The notes below the pieces were generated by a model. It saw nothing but the letters and a program-made list of their open reading frames with translations, ran no database searches and was not told where the DNA came from. Shown here piece after piece: positions 10,292-21,702 of a stretch of DNA of 64,000 nucleotides; within the stretch, counting starts at the first letter, position 1, and every line of letters starts with the position of its first letter. The DNA is taken from positions 62,001 to 126,000 of the forward strand of contig CACGIZ010000001.1 of the NCBI GenBank assembly GCA_902573235.1. The letters are read 5' to 3'. The DNA comes from an uncultured Pelagibacteraceae bacterium (GTDB lineage Bacteria > Pseudomonadota > Alphaproteobacteria > Pelagibacterales > Pelagibacteraceae). A program made the position numbers and the translations under genes.

Positions 10292-11716
10292 TTAATTGAT
10301 TTGAGTATCTTTATCTTTAAATTTGGTAAACATTGCCTCAAACTGAAGGAATACATTTCCAGTTGGTCCATGCCTTTGTTTTCCGATAATTAATTCTGCT
10401 GAATTAGAAATTTCATTCATTTTGGCTTGCCACTCAGCATGCTCTACGGTTGCTGGTTGTGGTTCTTTATTTTCTAAATAATATGATTCCCTAAAAACAA
10501 ACATTACCACATCAGCATCTTGTTCAATTGAACCTGATTCTCTCAAATCAGATAATTGTGGTTTCTTATTATCTCTTTGTTCAACTTGTCTAGATAATTG
10601 AGAAAGAGCTATTACTGGAATTGCTAATTCTTTAGCAATTGCTTTTAAACCTTGAGTAATTTCCGAAACTTCTTGGACTCGTCCATCCTTATAATTTGAA
10701 GTTCCTCTCATTAATTGAATATAGTCAACAATAATCATATCTAGACCATGAATTCTTTTTATTCTTCTTGCTCTGTTACTCATCGCGGCAATTGTTATTG
10801 CTGGTGTCTCATCAATCAATAAAGGAATTTCAGCGATATTTTTTGATGTTTCTATAAATTTATCAAATTGTTCATCAGAAATTCTTCCTGTTCTAATATC
10901 ATTAGATTTTATTCGAGACTGTTCAGCCAAAATTCTAGTTGATAATTGTTCCGATGACATTTCTAAAGAAAAAAATACGATTGAAGATTTTCTTCCGCTT
11001 TCTAATAATTTTTGAGCAGCATTAAATGCAATATTAGTAGCTAATGCAGTTTTACCCATTCCTGGTCTTCCAGCAATTATAATCAAATCAGATTTGTGTA
11101 ATCCACCCAATCTATCATCTAAATCTCTTAGACCTGTTGGAACTCCTACAATTCCCTCATCATTTTTATAAGCAGCAGAGGCCATATCAATAGTTTGTTT
11201 CAAAGCTTCGTCAAATTGAACATATGATTTACTGAAAGCACCTTTTTCAGCTAACTCGTAAAATTTTTTTTCTGAACTTTCAATTATTGTTTGTCCACTG
11301 ATGTTTAAATCACTTAATTTTGCATCATCAATCGTTTGTTCAGAAATTTTTATCAATTCTCTTCGAACGAACATATCATATATAATTTTAGAATATTCTA
11401 TTGCTTGTCTAGAGGAAGTTGAAAATTTAGTTATTTTAACCAAATATTCTGGAACATTTAAATCATCTTTTTCGTCCTCAAAATAATTTTTTAAAGTAAT
11501 TGGATTAGCTAATAAACCTTTAAAAATTAATTTTTCGATAGCAGTGAAAATTTTTTGATGCATTGGATCATAAAAGTTTTCATTTTTGATTATAATGTTT
11601 ATTTCATCAAAAATTTCATTTGTAACAAGAATTGATCCAATTACTGCTTGTTCGGCTTCGATATTGTTTGGAAGTTCTTTAAAATTTTCTTTAACAATAC
11701 TAAGATTATTTTCCAC
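10292..11716 (-). CDS. dnaB: Replicative DNA helicase
   Basis: PNNIEAEQAVIGSIL; Walker A AGRPGMGKTALATN; ALSQLSRQVEQR. Confidence 0.97.
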   Translation of the reverse strand: MENNLSIVKENFKELPNNIEAEQAVIGSILVTNEIFDEINIIIKNENFYDPMHQKIFTAIEKLIFKGLLANPITLKNYFEDEKDDLNVPEYLVKITKFSTSSRQAIEYSKIIYDMFVRRELIKISEQTIDDAKLSDLNISGQTIIESSEKKFYELAEKGAFSKSYVQFDEALKQTIDMASAAYKNDEGIVGVPTGLRDLDDRLGGLHKSDLIIIAGRPGMGKTALATNIAFNAAQKLLESGRKSSIVFFSLEMSSEQLSTRILAEQSRIKSNDIRTGRISDEQFDKFIETSKNIAEIPLLIDETPAITIAAMSNRARRIKRIHGLDMIIVDYIQLMRGTSNYKDGRVQEVSEITQGLKAIAKELAIPVIALSQLSRQVEQRDNKKPQLSDLRESGSIEQDADVVMFVFRESYYLENKEPQPATVEHAEWQAKMNEISNSAELIIGKQRHGPTGNVFLQFEAMFTKFKDKDTQIN

Positions 11717-11784
11717 TCTAATAAACTACATTAATCTAAAGCTAAAAAAAAATAAAAAAAATTATTGGGGAAAAAGTTGTATAA

Positions 11785-12243
11785 TTATTGAATAGTCTCA
11801 GCAGACAAAACATTGATGCTGATCTCAGCATCAACTTCTGAGTGTAAAGATATTTTAATTTTAAAATTACCGATTGATTTTATTTCCTTTATGGGTTGTA
11901 TCATAGAAGGTTTTATATCAATTTTATCTATCTGTTTGATTAATTTTGATATTTCAGTAGGTTTAACTGAACCATAAAGTTCTTTATTTTCTGTGCATAG
12001 CTTTTTCACCGTATAGTTTTTCTTATTTATCCTATCTGCTATTTCTTTTGCCTCAGCTTTTTTTTCATTATCTTTTTTAGATAACGTTGATTTCATCTTT
12101 TCAACTTCGGCTATGTTTTCTTTAGATGCATATAAAGCTTTTTTATTTGCAATCAAAAAATTTCTCGCAAAACCTCTTTTGACATTTATAACTTCTCCAA
12201 TATTTCCAATTTTTTTAAGGTTTTCTAATAAAATTACTTTCAT
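11785..12243 (-). CDS. rplI: 50S ribosomal protein L9
   Basis: MKVILLENLKKIGNIGEVINVKRGFARNFLI. Confidence 0.97.
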   Translation of the reverse strand: MKVILLENLKKIGNIGEVINVKRGFARNFLIANKKALYASKENIAEVEKMKSTLSKKDNEKKAEAKEIADRINKKNYTVKKLCTENKELYGSVKPTEISKLIKQIDKIDIKPSMIQPIKEIKSIGNFKIKISLHSEVDAEISINVLSAETIQ

Positions 12244-12252
12244 AGTTTTATT

Positions 12253-12525
12253 CTAAATTAATGCTAAATTTCTTGCTCTTTTAATTGAGATTGATAATTC
12301 TCTTTGTTTTTTTTGGCTCACATTCGTTATCCTAGATGGTAATATCTTTCCATTCTCTGACATATATTTTTTTAAAAGCTTAATATTTTTATAATCAATT
12401 TTTGGCGCACCTTTTACTGACAAAGGACAACTTTTTTTAAATCTATTTTTATTAGGTTGAAAGATACTAAGTTTTGCGAAATTACTTTGTTTACCTTTTC
12501 TATTTCCACTTTGTCTTTTCGGCAT
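12253..12525 (-). CDS. rpsR: 30S ribosomal protein S18
   Basis: [35 protein letters not shown]. Confidence 0.97.
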   Translation of the reverse strand: MPKRQSGNRKGKQSNFAKLSIFQPNKNRFKKSCPLSVKGAPKIDYKNIKLLKKYMSENGKILPSRITNVSQKKQRELSISIKRARNLALI

Positions 12526-12534
12526 AACTATTCT

Positions 12535-12879
12535 TTAATATTCTTTTTTTTCTTTATCTTCAATTTTTGAAAAATAATTTGCCTCAAGGTCAAATTTTTT
12601 TACTTTAACTGTTAGATATCTTAATAATTTTTTGTCTAAAGCTTCATTTTTTTCCAATTCTCCAATTACATTACCTTTTCCTTTTATTTTAAAGTGAATG
12701 TAACTACCTTTTTTATTCTTTTTAATTAAATGCGAAAGACTTAAAAGACCCCAGTTCTCAGTTTTAACAATTTCACCATCATTTTTTTCAACTATTTTAG
12801 AGTATTTCTCTGTTAGTTGCTTTATTTCATTAGGGGACGTATCCTGTCTTGCTATAATTGTGTGCTCGTATAAGTTCAT
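12535..12879 (-). CDS. rpsF: 30S ribosomal protein S6
   Basis: MNLYEHTIIARQDTSPNEIKQL; synteny with rpsR and rplI. Confidence 0.95.
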   Translation of the reverse strand: MNLYEHTIIARQDTSPNEIKQLTEKYSKIVEKNDGEIVKTENWGLLSLSHLIKKNKKGSYIHFKIKGKGNVIGELEKNEALDKKLLRYLTVKVKKFDLEANYFSKIEDKEKKEY

Positions 12880-12966
12880 TTAAATTCTTTAATAAAAAAA
12901 CAGGATATACTATTATAAAACTCTAATTACAATAGCAAAATGGTAATAAAAAGTAGGTTTTTTTAG

Positions 12967-13893
12967 ATGTTTTCAGTTATTTTTCCAGGTCAAGGTTCGC
13001 AATTAGTTGGGATGGGAAAAGAGTTTTTTGAAAAATATGAGCTTGTAAGAAAACTATTTAAACAAGCTGATGATGTTTTAGAATTTTCATTATCAAAAAT
13101 TATTTTAGATGGTCCAAAAGAGGATCTTGATTACACGATTAATACTCAGCCTGCAATTTTTTTAGTTAGTTATTCAATTTTTAGGGTTATTAAAGAAGAA
13201 TTCAATATTAACCTAGATAATGCAAAGTATTTTGCTGGACATTCGCTAGGTGAATATTCAGCTTTATCTTCTGCAGGTTACTTAGATTTTTCTGAAACTA
13301 TTAAATTATTAAGAACTAGAGGTGATGCAATGCAGAATGCTGTTCCAAAAGGAGAAGGTGGAATGTTAGCAGTTTTAGGCTCAACTGTTGAAATAATTGA
13401 GAAAATTCTTTATGAAAATAAAAAAAATTTTTTTGTTGAAATAGCAAATGATAACTCAGTAGGACAAATTGTTTTAAGTGGAAAAAATCATGATTTATCT
13501 AAAATGATTGAATTTTTAAGATTAAATAATATTAAAAATATCAAACTTCCCGTGAGTGCTCCATTTCATTGTAAATTGATGAAAAAAGCTACTGAAATAA
13601 TGAAAAAAGAAATTCAAAAAACCAATTTCAAAGATGGAAAAAATATTTTGATTTCAAATGTAACAGCTGATGAAATTTTAGAAAAGGAAGAATTAAAAAA
13701 ATTGTTGATAGATCAAATTGAAAATCGAGTTAGGTGGCGAGAAAGCGTTATTAATATGATTGATAAGGGTGTAAATCATTTCATTGAAATTGGACCTGGA
13801 AAAGTGTTATCAGGTTTAATTAAAAGAATAGATAAATCTGTAAAAATAAATACAATTAATAATATTAATAACATACATGAAATAAAAATATGA
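12967..13893 (+). CDS. fabD: Malonyl-CoA:ACP transacylase
   Basis: FPGQGSQLVGMGKE, GHSLGEYSAL, ISAPFHCKLM-like motif. Confidence 0.96.
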   Translation: MFSVIFPGQGSQLVGMGKEFFEKYELVRKLFKQADDVLEFSLSKIILDGPKEDLDYTINTQPAIFLVSYSIFRVIKEEFNINLDNAKYFAGHSLGEYSALSSAGYLDFSETIKLLRTRGDAMQNAVPKGEGGMLAVLGSTVEIIEKILYENKKNFFVEIANDNSVGQIVLSGKNHDLSKMIEFLRLNNIKNIKLPVSAPFHCKLMKKATEIMKKEIQKTNFKDGKNILISNVTADEILEKEELKKLLIDQIENRVRWRESVINMIDKGVNHFIEIGPGKVLSGLIKRIDKSVKINTINNINNIHEIKI

Positions 13894-14627
13894 ATGATTT
13901 AAAGAATAAGAATATGATTGTAACGGGTGCTTCTGGTGGCATTGGTAATTCAATAATAAAGAGATTGTATGAAAATGAAGTAAATTTATTAGCCACAGGA
14001 ACTAAAGGTGAGAAACTTGAGCAACTAAAATCAACTTTTAAAAATTTAAAGATTATGAAATTTGATATCTCACAAAGCGACAAAATTGAGGAATTCATAG
14101 AAAATGCTAGCAATGAGCTTGGCGGAGGTCTGGATTGTTTAATAAATAATGCGGGTATAACAAAAGATAATTTATCAATTAGAATGAGCCTAGATGAATG
14201 GAAAAGGGTTATTGATATTAACCTAACTTCAACATTCTTGTTAAGTAAATTTGCTATAAAAAAAATGTTAAAAAATAAATCTGGTAAAATAGTGAATATA
14301 ACTTCAGTTGTAGGACACACAGGTAATCTAGGACAAGCGAATTATACCGCCTCTAAAGCAGGAATTGTAGCAATGTCCAAAAGTTTAGCTATTGAATATG
14401 CAAAAAAAAATATAAATATAAATTGTATTTCACCTGGTTTTATAAAAACAGCGATGACAGATAAAATTGACGAAAAATTTAAGGAAATAATTGTATCAAA
14501 AATACCTTCAGCAAGATTAGGTGAACCTGAAGATATTGCAAATGCTGTTCTTTTTCTAGCCTCTAATCAATCAAATTATATCAATGGAGAAACTTTACAT
14601 GTGAATGGAGGCATGTATATGGCTTGA
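13890..14627 (+). CDS. fabG: 3-oxoacyl-ACP reductase
   Basis: TGASGGIG, YTASKAGIVAMSKSLAIEYA, VNGGMYMA C-terminus. Confidence 0.95.
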   Translation: MNDLKNKNMIVTGASGGIGNSIIKRLYENEVNLLATGTKGEKLEQLKSTFKNLKIMKFDISQSDKIEEFIENASNELGGGLDCLINNAGITKDNLSIRMSLDEWKRVIDINLTSTFLLSKFAIKKMLKNKSGKIVNITSVVGHTGNLGQANYTASKAGIVAMSKSLAIEYAKKNININCISPGFIKTAMTDKIDEKFKEIIVSKIPSARLGEPEDIANAVLFLASNQSNYINGETLHVNGGMYMA

Positions 14628-14676
14628 CAAATAAGGTATTTAAACTAATAAGAATTTATAACAATAAAGGATCAAA

Positions 14677-14916
14677 ATGTCAGAAGATGTTTCAAGCAAG
14701 GTAAAAAAAATAGTAGCAGACCACTTGGGTATCGATGAAGCAAAGGTAACAGAGGAATCAAGTTTCATTGATGATTTAGGTGCAGATAGTTTAGATACAG
14801 TTGAATTGGTGATGGCCTTTGAAGAAGAATTTGGTTCAGAAATTTCTGATAGTGAGGCAGAAAAAATTCTTACTGTTGGTGATGCTGTAAAATTTATTGA
14901 AGGAAAAGCAAATTAA
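14677..14916 (+). CDS. acpP: Acyl carrier protein
   Basis: [21 protein letters not shown]. Confidence 0.98.
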   Translation: MSEDVSSKVKKIVADHLGIDEAKVTEESSFIDDLGADSLDTVELVMAFEEEFGSEISDSEAEKILTVGDAVKFIEGKAN

Positions 14917-14922
14917 CTTTAA

Positions 14923-15555
14923 ATGCCCTCAGACAATGATGGGATAATGATAATTTTATCCTCTCCCTCAGGAGCAGGTAAAACTACACTTGTTAATTTA
15001 CTCTCAAAACTAGATAATTTTGAAATTTCAATCTCCCATACCACAAGAAAACCAAGGCCTGATGAAATTCCTGATAAAGATTACTATTTTGTTACAGAAG
15101 ATAATTTTAAAAGGCTAATTAAGAACGAGGAATTTTTAGAGTATGCAAAAGTTTTTAATAACTTTTACGGGTCAACGAGAACCCCTGTTATTGACAGACT
15201 TAATAAAGGAAAAAACGTTTTATTCGATATTGATTGGCAGGGGGCTGATCAAATAAAAAATAAAAATTTAGATTATAAGTTGATAACTTTTTTTATCTTA
15301 CCACCGAGTAAAGAAGTTTTGTTTGAGAGATTGTCCAATAGGGATATGAAAGATAAGTTAATAGCAGAGGAACGAATGAAACAGTTTAGTCGTGATGTAC
15401 TACATTGGATTAATTATGATTATGTTGTTGTTAATGAAAATTTAAATGAATGTTATACAAAGATTGTGAATTTAATCAAAGCAGAGATTCACGATGGCTC
15501 TAAAGATTATGATCCCAATTATATAAGATCTCATGTAGAGAAATTAACTTCTTAA
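14923..15555 (+). CDS. gmk: Guanylate kinase
   Basis: [35 protein letters not shown]. Confidence 0.96.
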   Translation: MPSDNDGIMIILSSPSGAGKTTLVNLLSKLDNFEISISHTTRKPRPDEIPDKDYYFVTEDNFKRLIKNEEFLEYAKVFNNFYGSTRTPVIDRLNKGKNVLFDIDWQGADQIKNKNLDYKLITFFILPPSKEVLFERLSNRDMKDKLIAEERMKQFSRDVLHWINYDYVVVNENLNECYTKIVNLIKAEIHDGSKDYDPNYIRSHVEKLTS

Positions 15556-16335
15556 ATTTTCAAACTCACAAGCAAGTTTATAGTAAGTCTCAAAATCTAA
15601 ATTTTGTGGTCTTAAAGTCATATCTAAATCTAATTTTTTAATAATTTCAGTATTTCCGTTAAATAACTGATTAAAAGGTTTTTTTATCATTTTTCTTCTA
15701 TGATTAAAAAAAATTCTAGTTATTTTTTCCAAATTTCTTGGATTTTTTATCTTAAAAAAATTCTTTTTAGGTAAAAAAATTAACAAAGAACTATCAATCT
15801 TTGGTTTTGGATTAAAACTAGTAGGTTTTATATCTATGATTTTTTTTACATCAAGTTTCCAATTAGCTAATATTGTTAGTCTTCCATACTTTGAAGAATT
15901 AAATTTTGAGATAATTCTATCTGCCACTTCTTTTTGAAACATTAAAATTAAACAATGAAACCAAAACTTTTTAAAGTCCAAATTTAAAATCCATTTACAT
16001 AAAATTTCGGTTGAAATATTATAAGGTAAATTGCCAAAAACAATTACTTTATCTTTTGATAATAATTTTTCATTAATCTTTAAGATATCATCATTAATGA
16101 TTTTCAACTTATCTTTAAAATTTTTTTTAAGAATTAAAGCTAAATCTTTATCTTTCTCAATAGCTAAAAATTTTTTTGGTTTGTTCTTTAAAATTAGATT
16201 AGTTAAATTACCTGTTCCTGGTCCTATTTCTATAATTGTTTGATCTTTTATATTTGTTAAATTTACAATTTTTTTTAGTATATTCATATCAATCAAAAAA
16301 TTTTGACCTAAACTTTTTTTTGTTATTATCTTCAC
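15544..16335 (-). CDS. rsmA: 16S rRNA (adenine1518/1519-N6) dimethyltransferase
   Basis: [31 protein letters not shown]. Confidence 0.96.
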   Translation of the reverse strand: MKIITKKSLGQNFLIDMNILKKIVNLTNIKDQTIIEIGPGTGNLTNLILKNKPKKFLAIEKDKDLALILKKNFKDKLKIINDDILKINEKLLSKDKVIVFGNLPYNISTEILCKWILNLDFKKFWFHCLILMFQKEVADRIISKFNSSKYGRLTILANWKLDVKKIIDIKPTSFNPKPKIDSSLLIFLPKKNFFKIKNPRNLEKITRIFFNHRRKMIKKPFNQLFNGNTEIIKKLDLDMTLRPQNLDFETYYKLACEFENLRS

Positions 16336-17301
16336 TTAATTTGTTAAAAATTTTATAGCAGAGATTAAACTTGTAGGATCAGATTTATTTTTGCCTAACA
16401 TTTGGTTATTAGTTCCATGATCAGGTGAAATTCTTAAATATGGGAGACCTAAAGTTATATTTATTGCATCAAAATTATAAATAGTTTTGATTGGTGTTAA
16501 TACTTGATCATGATACATACCAATAATAACATCAAATTTATTTCTATTCTCATGCATAAATAGACTATCTGCTGGCAAGGGGCCTATAATATTATAATTT
16601 TTCTTTTGAAGATATCTTATTGTTGGAAAAATTATTCTTTTTTCTTCACTGTCATCAAAGTTACTTTCACAATGTGGATTTAAACCAGTAATTCCTATTC
16701 TAATATTTTTATTAAATAAAGAATAATAAAATTTTCTTACCAAATTAACTTGGCTAATAATTTTATTTTTTGAAATTTGACTTGAAACTTTTTTGATAGC
16801 AATATGAGTTGTAATAGGACTTACAGATAATCTTTTATTATATATCAACATAGCAAATTTTTTTATATTGTTCATATTTGCAAGATATTCGGTTATCCCC
16901 AAATATCTATCTTTCAAAAAATTTTTTTTTGATATAGGTCCATTTATTAGAGCATATCCTTTTTTATTTTTTAATAATTTATTAGCTATAAAAAAAGATT
17001 CATTAATATAATTGTTAGATTTATCAGTGATTTTATCAAAAGTTTTTTTAAAATTAAATTGGACGTCGATTATGTTTATTACTTTTTTTTTATTATTTAT
17101 TTTTTTTGATAAATTCTTATCTATTTCTTCGTATTGATAATTATAACCTAATCTTTTCATTTGTTGTTTGAATATCTTCTTAGATGCAATTAAGACTATA
17201 GGTCTTTTGAATTTTAATTTTTTTAAAGATTTAAAAAAAATTTCAGAAAAAATACTATAAGGTTCCCCTGCAACAATTAATATGGGTTTTTTTTTAGTCA
17301 T
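16336..17301 (-). CDS. pdxA: 4-hydroxythreonine-4-phosphate dehydrogenase
   Basis: GLNPHCES, GPLPADSLF, GMYHDQVLTPIKT, SPDHGT. Confidence 0.93.
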   Translation of the reverse strand: MTKKKPILIVAGEPYSIFSEIFFKSLKKLKFKRPIVLIASKKIFKQQMKRLGYNYQYEEIDKNLSKKINNKKKVINIIDVQFNFKKTFDKITDKSNNYINESFFIANKLLKNKKGYALINGPISKKNFLKDRYLGITEYLANMNNIKKFAMLIYNKRLSVSPITTHIAIKKVSSQISKNKIISQVNLVRKFYYSLFNKNIRIGITGLNPHCESNFDDSEEKRIIFPTIRYLQKKNYNIIGPLPADSLFMHENRNKFDVIIGMYHDQVLTPIKTIYNFDAINITLGLPYLRISPDHGTNNQMLGKNKSDPTSLISAIKFLTN

Positions 17302-18217
17302 TTATATTTAGTCCGCTTCTTACTTTTTCAAAATAAATTGCAGAAAATGTATTTAACTGTTTATTGGTTTCAAATTTGATTAATTCTCTTAATTCCTCAT
17401 CTAAGTTTATTGAAGACATTTCTATTTTTTTTTTATCATTTAATTTTAAAATTAATATAGCATTTTGTAATTGAATTGGCTCAGTAACTTCTGACACATC
17501 TATTTTTTTTAATTTTTCTAAAATTGTTTTTGATAAACCTAATTCATTAATCCATCCCAAGTTTCCAAAACTTTTTCTAGTTTCAGACTCACTAAAAATT
17601 AAAACAGTATTCTCAAATCCAATCTCATTTATGCTTTTTATTATTTCAGCAAGCTTTTCTTTTTGTTCTTTTTGTGTTTTATATGAAAAAATCAATTCAG
17701 ATAAATTATATGTATTTTTATTTTTTGACTCATTGATTATTTTTTTTTTTAGAACTTTTTTATTGATTACAAGTTGATCTTTATATTTATCATAAACTAA
17801 TTTATTCCATTTTAACTCTATTTCAATTTTTTTTGCTACATCCGATATTCTTAAATCATTTCGATTGAGATACTTTTGAAAACCTTCTGAATTTGAAAAA
17901 CCTAAATCTTTGTAAATTTCGCCAATCTTATTATTTAAGAAAGAGTCTTGTACTCCTAAATCAAAATATTTTTTTAACTCTATCTCTTTTATTTTTTCTC
18001 TTAAAAGAGAAGACCTAGCAAAATTTAAAATTTTATTTTTTTCAAGTTTTTGATATTCTTTATTAAGCGAAATCAAATATTTATACTCGTTTTCGATATC
18101 TATATTTGTGATAATTTGATCTCCAATTTTTGTTAAAATTTTAACTTCTTTTGTCTCAACATAATCAAAATCAAGAAACATAATGACAACAAAAAAAGAA
18201 ATTAATATTTTTTTCAT
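17294..18217 (-). CDS. surA: SurA-like periplasmic chaperone/peptidyl-prolyl isomerase
   Basis: Signal peptide; parvulin-like FGNLGWINELGLSKTI; position between lptD and pdxA. Confidence 0.85.
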   Translation of the reverse strand: MKKILISFFVVIMFLDFDYVETKEVKILTKIGDQIITNIDIENEYKYLISLNKEYQKLEKNKILNFARSSLLREKIKEIELKKYFDLGVQDSFLNNKIGEIYKDLGFSNSEGFQKYLNRNDLRISDVAKKIEIELKWNKLVYDKYKDQLVINKKVLKKKIINESKNKNTYNLSELIFSYKTQKEQKEKLAEIIKSINEIGFENTVLIFSESETRKSFGNLGWINELGLSKTILEKLKKIDVSEVTEPIQLQNAILILKLNDKKKIEMSSINLDEELRELIKFETNKQLNTFSAIYFEKVRSGLNIND

Positions 18218-20629
18218 TTATTTGTTCAATACATTATCAGTATTTGTTGAACCTAATGGAATTAAAGTTATATTGAAAAATAAATTTTCACTTGGTTCTA
18301 AAGCATTATTTGAATAATATTCTTTGTTATAATTAATTGATGCTACAAGACAATCATTCTTATATTCATAAATTAAGTTATAAAATTCGGTAAGATTGGT
18401 TTTGTTATTTCTTCTTGTTCTAAAAGAAACAAAATTATTTTTATTTGCTTCGTAGGTTAGAGTATTAGAATAATAACTATTATCACCTAATGAATTATTT
18501 TCCTCATAAAATTCAAAAGTATGGACAAAATTATTTACTTTAAAAGTATTTCCCAGTCGATGAAGATTTATTGTATTTAGATCATTATCAGCTGAAAATT
18601 TATAATCGATTTTCCAGTTTTTTGTACCGTTGAAAGATAAACCTCCCACAATATCAGATTGAGAATTTCTTAATGTACTATTTGAAGGCAAATTCTTATT
18701 TTCTTCCTCTCTAAATACCGTTCCAATATCAAAAGAAAAAATATCAGATTGGCTCTTATTTTTTATTAAAAATTCGCTTCCAATAGCCAGAGAGGTTCCA
18801 CTTTCAATTTCATCGCTAGCTCCAATTCTATTTAAACTAAAAATATTATCTATACTAAGTTGTCTATCTAAATCTTGAATATTTTTTGTTTTATTTGGGC
18901 TATGCCGTATAGACAATTTAGGTGTTAAAAATTTAGTGTATTTTTTCTCTGTTTTTCTTAAAGGTAGTGAAATATCATATAAAAAGTTTGATAAAATTTC
19001 TGACTGTGTTTTGTTTTTATAAGTATCCGAATTTTTCCCTTTTGTATTTACGTTTTTAAATAAAGTTCTGAAATTACTTTCAAAAGTATTATTTAAGATA
19101 AATTGATTAGATGAGATCAAAATATCATTAACTTGTGACATTTCATAAATATTCGTTGAGTATTTTTTTTGATTTCCAGAAGAAATAAATTCATAATTAT
19201 TAAAGTATTTATTTTCAAGATCAAACAACTTGCTTAATGAATAATTAGGATAAACAAATTCATATTTATCACTATTATGAACATTCATTTTTTCATAAAC
19301 TTCTGCTGAAATATCAAGGTAAAAATCATTTTTCTCACCAGAAAATTCAAAACTAGATTCTAGTGTTGACGTATCACTTATTATAGGACTTGTGCCTTCC
19401 AAATTATAAATTGCAGCATAATTATCATTAGAAATTTTTTCTAACTTTAAAAATATTGAACCTTCATCTAAAAATTTATTATCTAAATCGATATTTGAAT
19501 TTGAAAAAAAATGTGTTCTTGTATCATTTGAAATACTTTGGTCGTTATTTAAACTAAAGTCAATTATATGTGATGAGTTTTTGGTTTTTTTCCTATACTC
19601 TGATTGCATTAAAATCTCTTCTGTTGAAAAAATTCTTGGCTTAAATGTAATGTCTGCGCTATCAGAAATTACATTAAAATAAGGTATTGTCATTGATGTT
19701 CCAAGCTTATTTGAATTATTTAATTGTGGTATTAAAAATCCTGATTTTCTATCTACTGTAGGGTCTGGATGAAAAAAATTTGGAAAATACATTACTGGCA
19801 CATTGTATATCTTCAACCAGGCATTTTTATAATCTATTTGTCTTTTTTTTTTATCATGAATAATCTTTTTTGAGGAAATTACCCATGGTGGACAATTATC
19901 ATTTTCTCCACATGAGGTAAAAATACCTTTTGAAACAACTGTCTTATTTTTTTTGTAGTGAACTGAATTTCCTTTTAGTTTTGGTTCATTTTTAGAATTT
20001 CCAAAGCTATCTCTTTTAAGATAAACTTGAATATCTTTACCTAACATTTCATACTCTTTAAGTTTTAACATTCCTTTCTTAACAATATAATTATTACCTT
20101 CTTTATCTAAAAGTTTGATATTAATACCTTTGATAATTTCAGTTTGATTAAAATATTTAAAAGACTCAAGTTGAATATTATTTTTTTCATTATCTACCAG
20201 ATCTGTTTTTTGATTTGAAAAAATAATATTATCTTTTAAAAGGAAATTCACATCTGCTGAACTAATTCTATATATTTGATTTATTATGAAATAAGTTTTA
20301 CCATAAGAGATAATTTTATTTTGAGTCTCATCAAAAAAAATTTTATTTGACTCAATATTTACATTATTGATTAAATCTGTAGCTTTAACATTTCCTTCAG
20401 CAATTAATGTTTCTTTATTTCTATCATAAGTAAATTTATCAGCATAAATTTCTAGCTCTCCTTCAATTATTGCTTCTGCATCTTTATTTCCCACTACTAA
20501 ATTTCCCTCGTTATAAGTTAATATTTCTGACGCCTTAAAATTCAAATTTTTTGCAAAAAGAGCATTTGATTGAAAACAAAAATAAAAAAATATCAATAAA
20601 ACTTTAATAATATAAAATTCATTTTTCAT
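18218..20629 (-). CDS. lptD: LPS-assembly protein LptD
   Basis: OstA-like N-terminus, YFPNFFHPDPTVDRKSGFLIPQ, beta-barrel-like C-terminus; synteny. Confidence 0.93.
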   Translation of the reverse strand: MKNEFYIIKVLLIFFYFCFQSNALFAKNLNFKASEILTYNEGNLVVGNKDAEAIIEGELEIYADKFTYDRNKETLIAEGNVKATDLINNVNIESNKIFFDETQNKIISYGKTYFIINQIYRISSADVNFLLKDNIIFSNQKTDLVDNEKNNIQLESFKYFNQTEIIKGINIKLLDKEGNNYIVKKGMLKLKEYEMLGKDIQVYLKRDSFGNSKNEPKLKGNSVHYKKNKTVVSKGIFTSCGENDNCPPWVISSKKIIHDKKKRQIDYKNAWLKIYNVPVMYFPNFFHPDPTVDRKSGFLIPQLNNSNKLGTSMTIPYFNVISDSADITFKPRIFSTEEILMQSEYRKKTKNSSHIIDFSLNNDQSISNDTRTHFFSNSNIDLDNKFLDEGSIFLKLEKISNDNYAAIYNLEGTSPIISDTSTLESSFEFSGEKNDFYLDISAEVYEKMNVHNSDKYEFVYPNYSLSKLFDLENKYFNNYEFISSGNQKKYSTNIYEMSQVNDILISSNQFILNNTFESNFRTLFKNVNTKGKNSDTYKNKTQSEILSNFLYDISLPLRKTEKKYTKFLTPKLSIRHSPNKTKNIQDLDRQLSIDNIFSLNRIGASDEIESGTSLAIGSEFLIKNKSQSDIFSFDIGTVFREEENKNLPSNSTLRNSQSDIVGGLSFNGTKNWKIDYKFSADNDLNTINLHRLGNTFKVNNFVHTFEFYEENNSLGDNSYYSNTLTYEANKNNFVSFRTRRNNKTNLTEFYNLIYEYKNDCLVASINYNKEYYSNNALEPSENLFFNITLIPLGSTNTDNVLNK

Positions 20630-21701
20630 TTAATCTAATAACTCCTATAATTGAAAAACTTAGTAACATTAACACTGGGAACCAAACTGATAAAGTAAGA
20701 GGCAATTTTCCATTTTCTCCAAGAAGATTTGAAAAGTTGCCTAAGTAATAAACCAAGACCGAAAATAAAATTCCAATAAATAGATTAAATAAAATTTTAT
20801 TTTTAAATTTGTTATAAATCATTATTATTGTGGCTATAATTGTCATAGCTGATAACAAGAATGGAAGTGAATAAAATCTGTGTTTTTGAATGTTTATTTC
20901 ATTAGTAGAGTATCCTATAGCTTTATAGTCTCTTTCAAGTGCCAGCAAATCAAAGTAGGTCAAGGATGTTAAATCTGAAAATAAATTACTTATTCTCTCT
21001 AAATCAAAATTAGTATTAAATTTTATTTTATCATATTTTTTTGAGCTATTATCTAATTCAGTGACTATAGAGTTGAACAATATCCACTCTTTTTTCTTAA
21101 TATCTACTTTATTAGCAATTATATTTTTTGTTATTTGAAAATTATTATCAAATTGAGTAATTGAGGAATTTATTAAATACTCTTCTTCAATTTTTTCTGC
21201 ATTAATTATGATTGTACCATTTTTTTGTTTGTCTTTTATCCAAAGACCATTTTTTGTAATTACAGCTAAATATTTTTTATCCTGTGCAAAATCATTTTTT
21301 ATTTGTAAGTATTTGTTTTTTAATATTGATGAAAAATTGTAAAATAAAACTATAACAACAAATCCTAAAATAAAAGAAACAAGTGTTAAAAATCTTAATA
21401 AATTAAAGTTATCCATTCCAAATTGTCTTAATGTAAAAATTTCTCTATTTTCGAAAATATCTATGAAAAAAAATTGTGTAGATATTAAAAAAATAAAAGG
21501 AAACATTTCATATAGTAGAGAAGGAGCGTTAAGTGCTGATAAGATTATTGGTGTTAAAGAATTTGCTTCACTTCCTTTTAAAAAATTTGCTTCCTCAATT
21601 AAATTTATAATTAAAATTAAAATCAAAAATATTCCAGAAACAATAAAAATTTTTTTTAGAAATTTTTTTAATAAATATTGTTTATGTATATTGATAATCA
21701 A
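20619..21701 (-). CDS. lptG: LPS export permease LptG
   Basis: YjgP/YjgQ-like TM topology; tandem with lptF, before lptD. Confidence 0.88.
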   Translation of the reverse strand: MIINIHKQYLLKKFLKKIFIVSGIFLILILIINLIEEANFLKGSEANSLTPIILSALNAPSLLYEMFPFIFLISTQFFFIDIFENREIFTLRQFGMDNFNLLRFLTLVSFILGFVVIVLFYNFSSILKNKYLQIKNDFAQDKKYLAVITKNGLWIKDKQKNGTIIINAEKIEEEYLINSSITQFDNNFQITKNIIANKVDIKKKEWILFNSIVTELDNSSKKYDKIKFNTNFDLERISNLFSDLTSLTYFDLLALERDYKAIGYSTNEINIQKHRFYSLPFLLSAMTIIATIIMIYNKFKNKILFNLFIGILFSVLVYYLGNFSNLLGENGKLPLTLSVWFPVLMLLSFSIIGVIRLNEK

Positions 21702-21702
21702 A

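Noticed and set aside
13865-14320. 151-aa minus-strand ORF opposite fabG
   Set aside because: Antisense shadow of a clear fabG; hydrophobic/Ser-rich shadow composition; no upstream signal.
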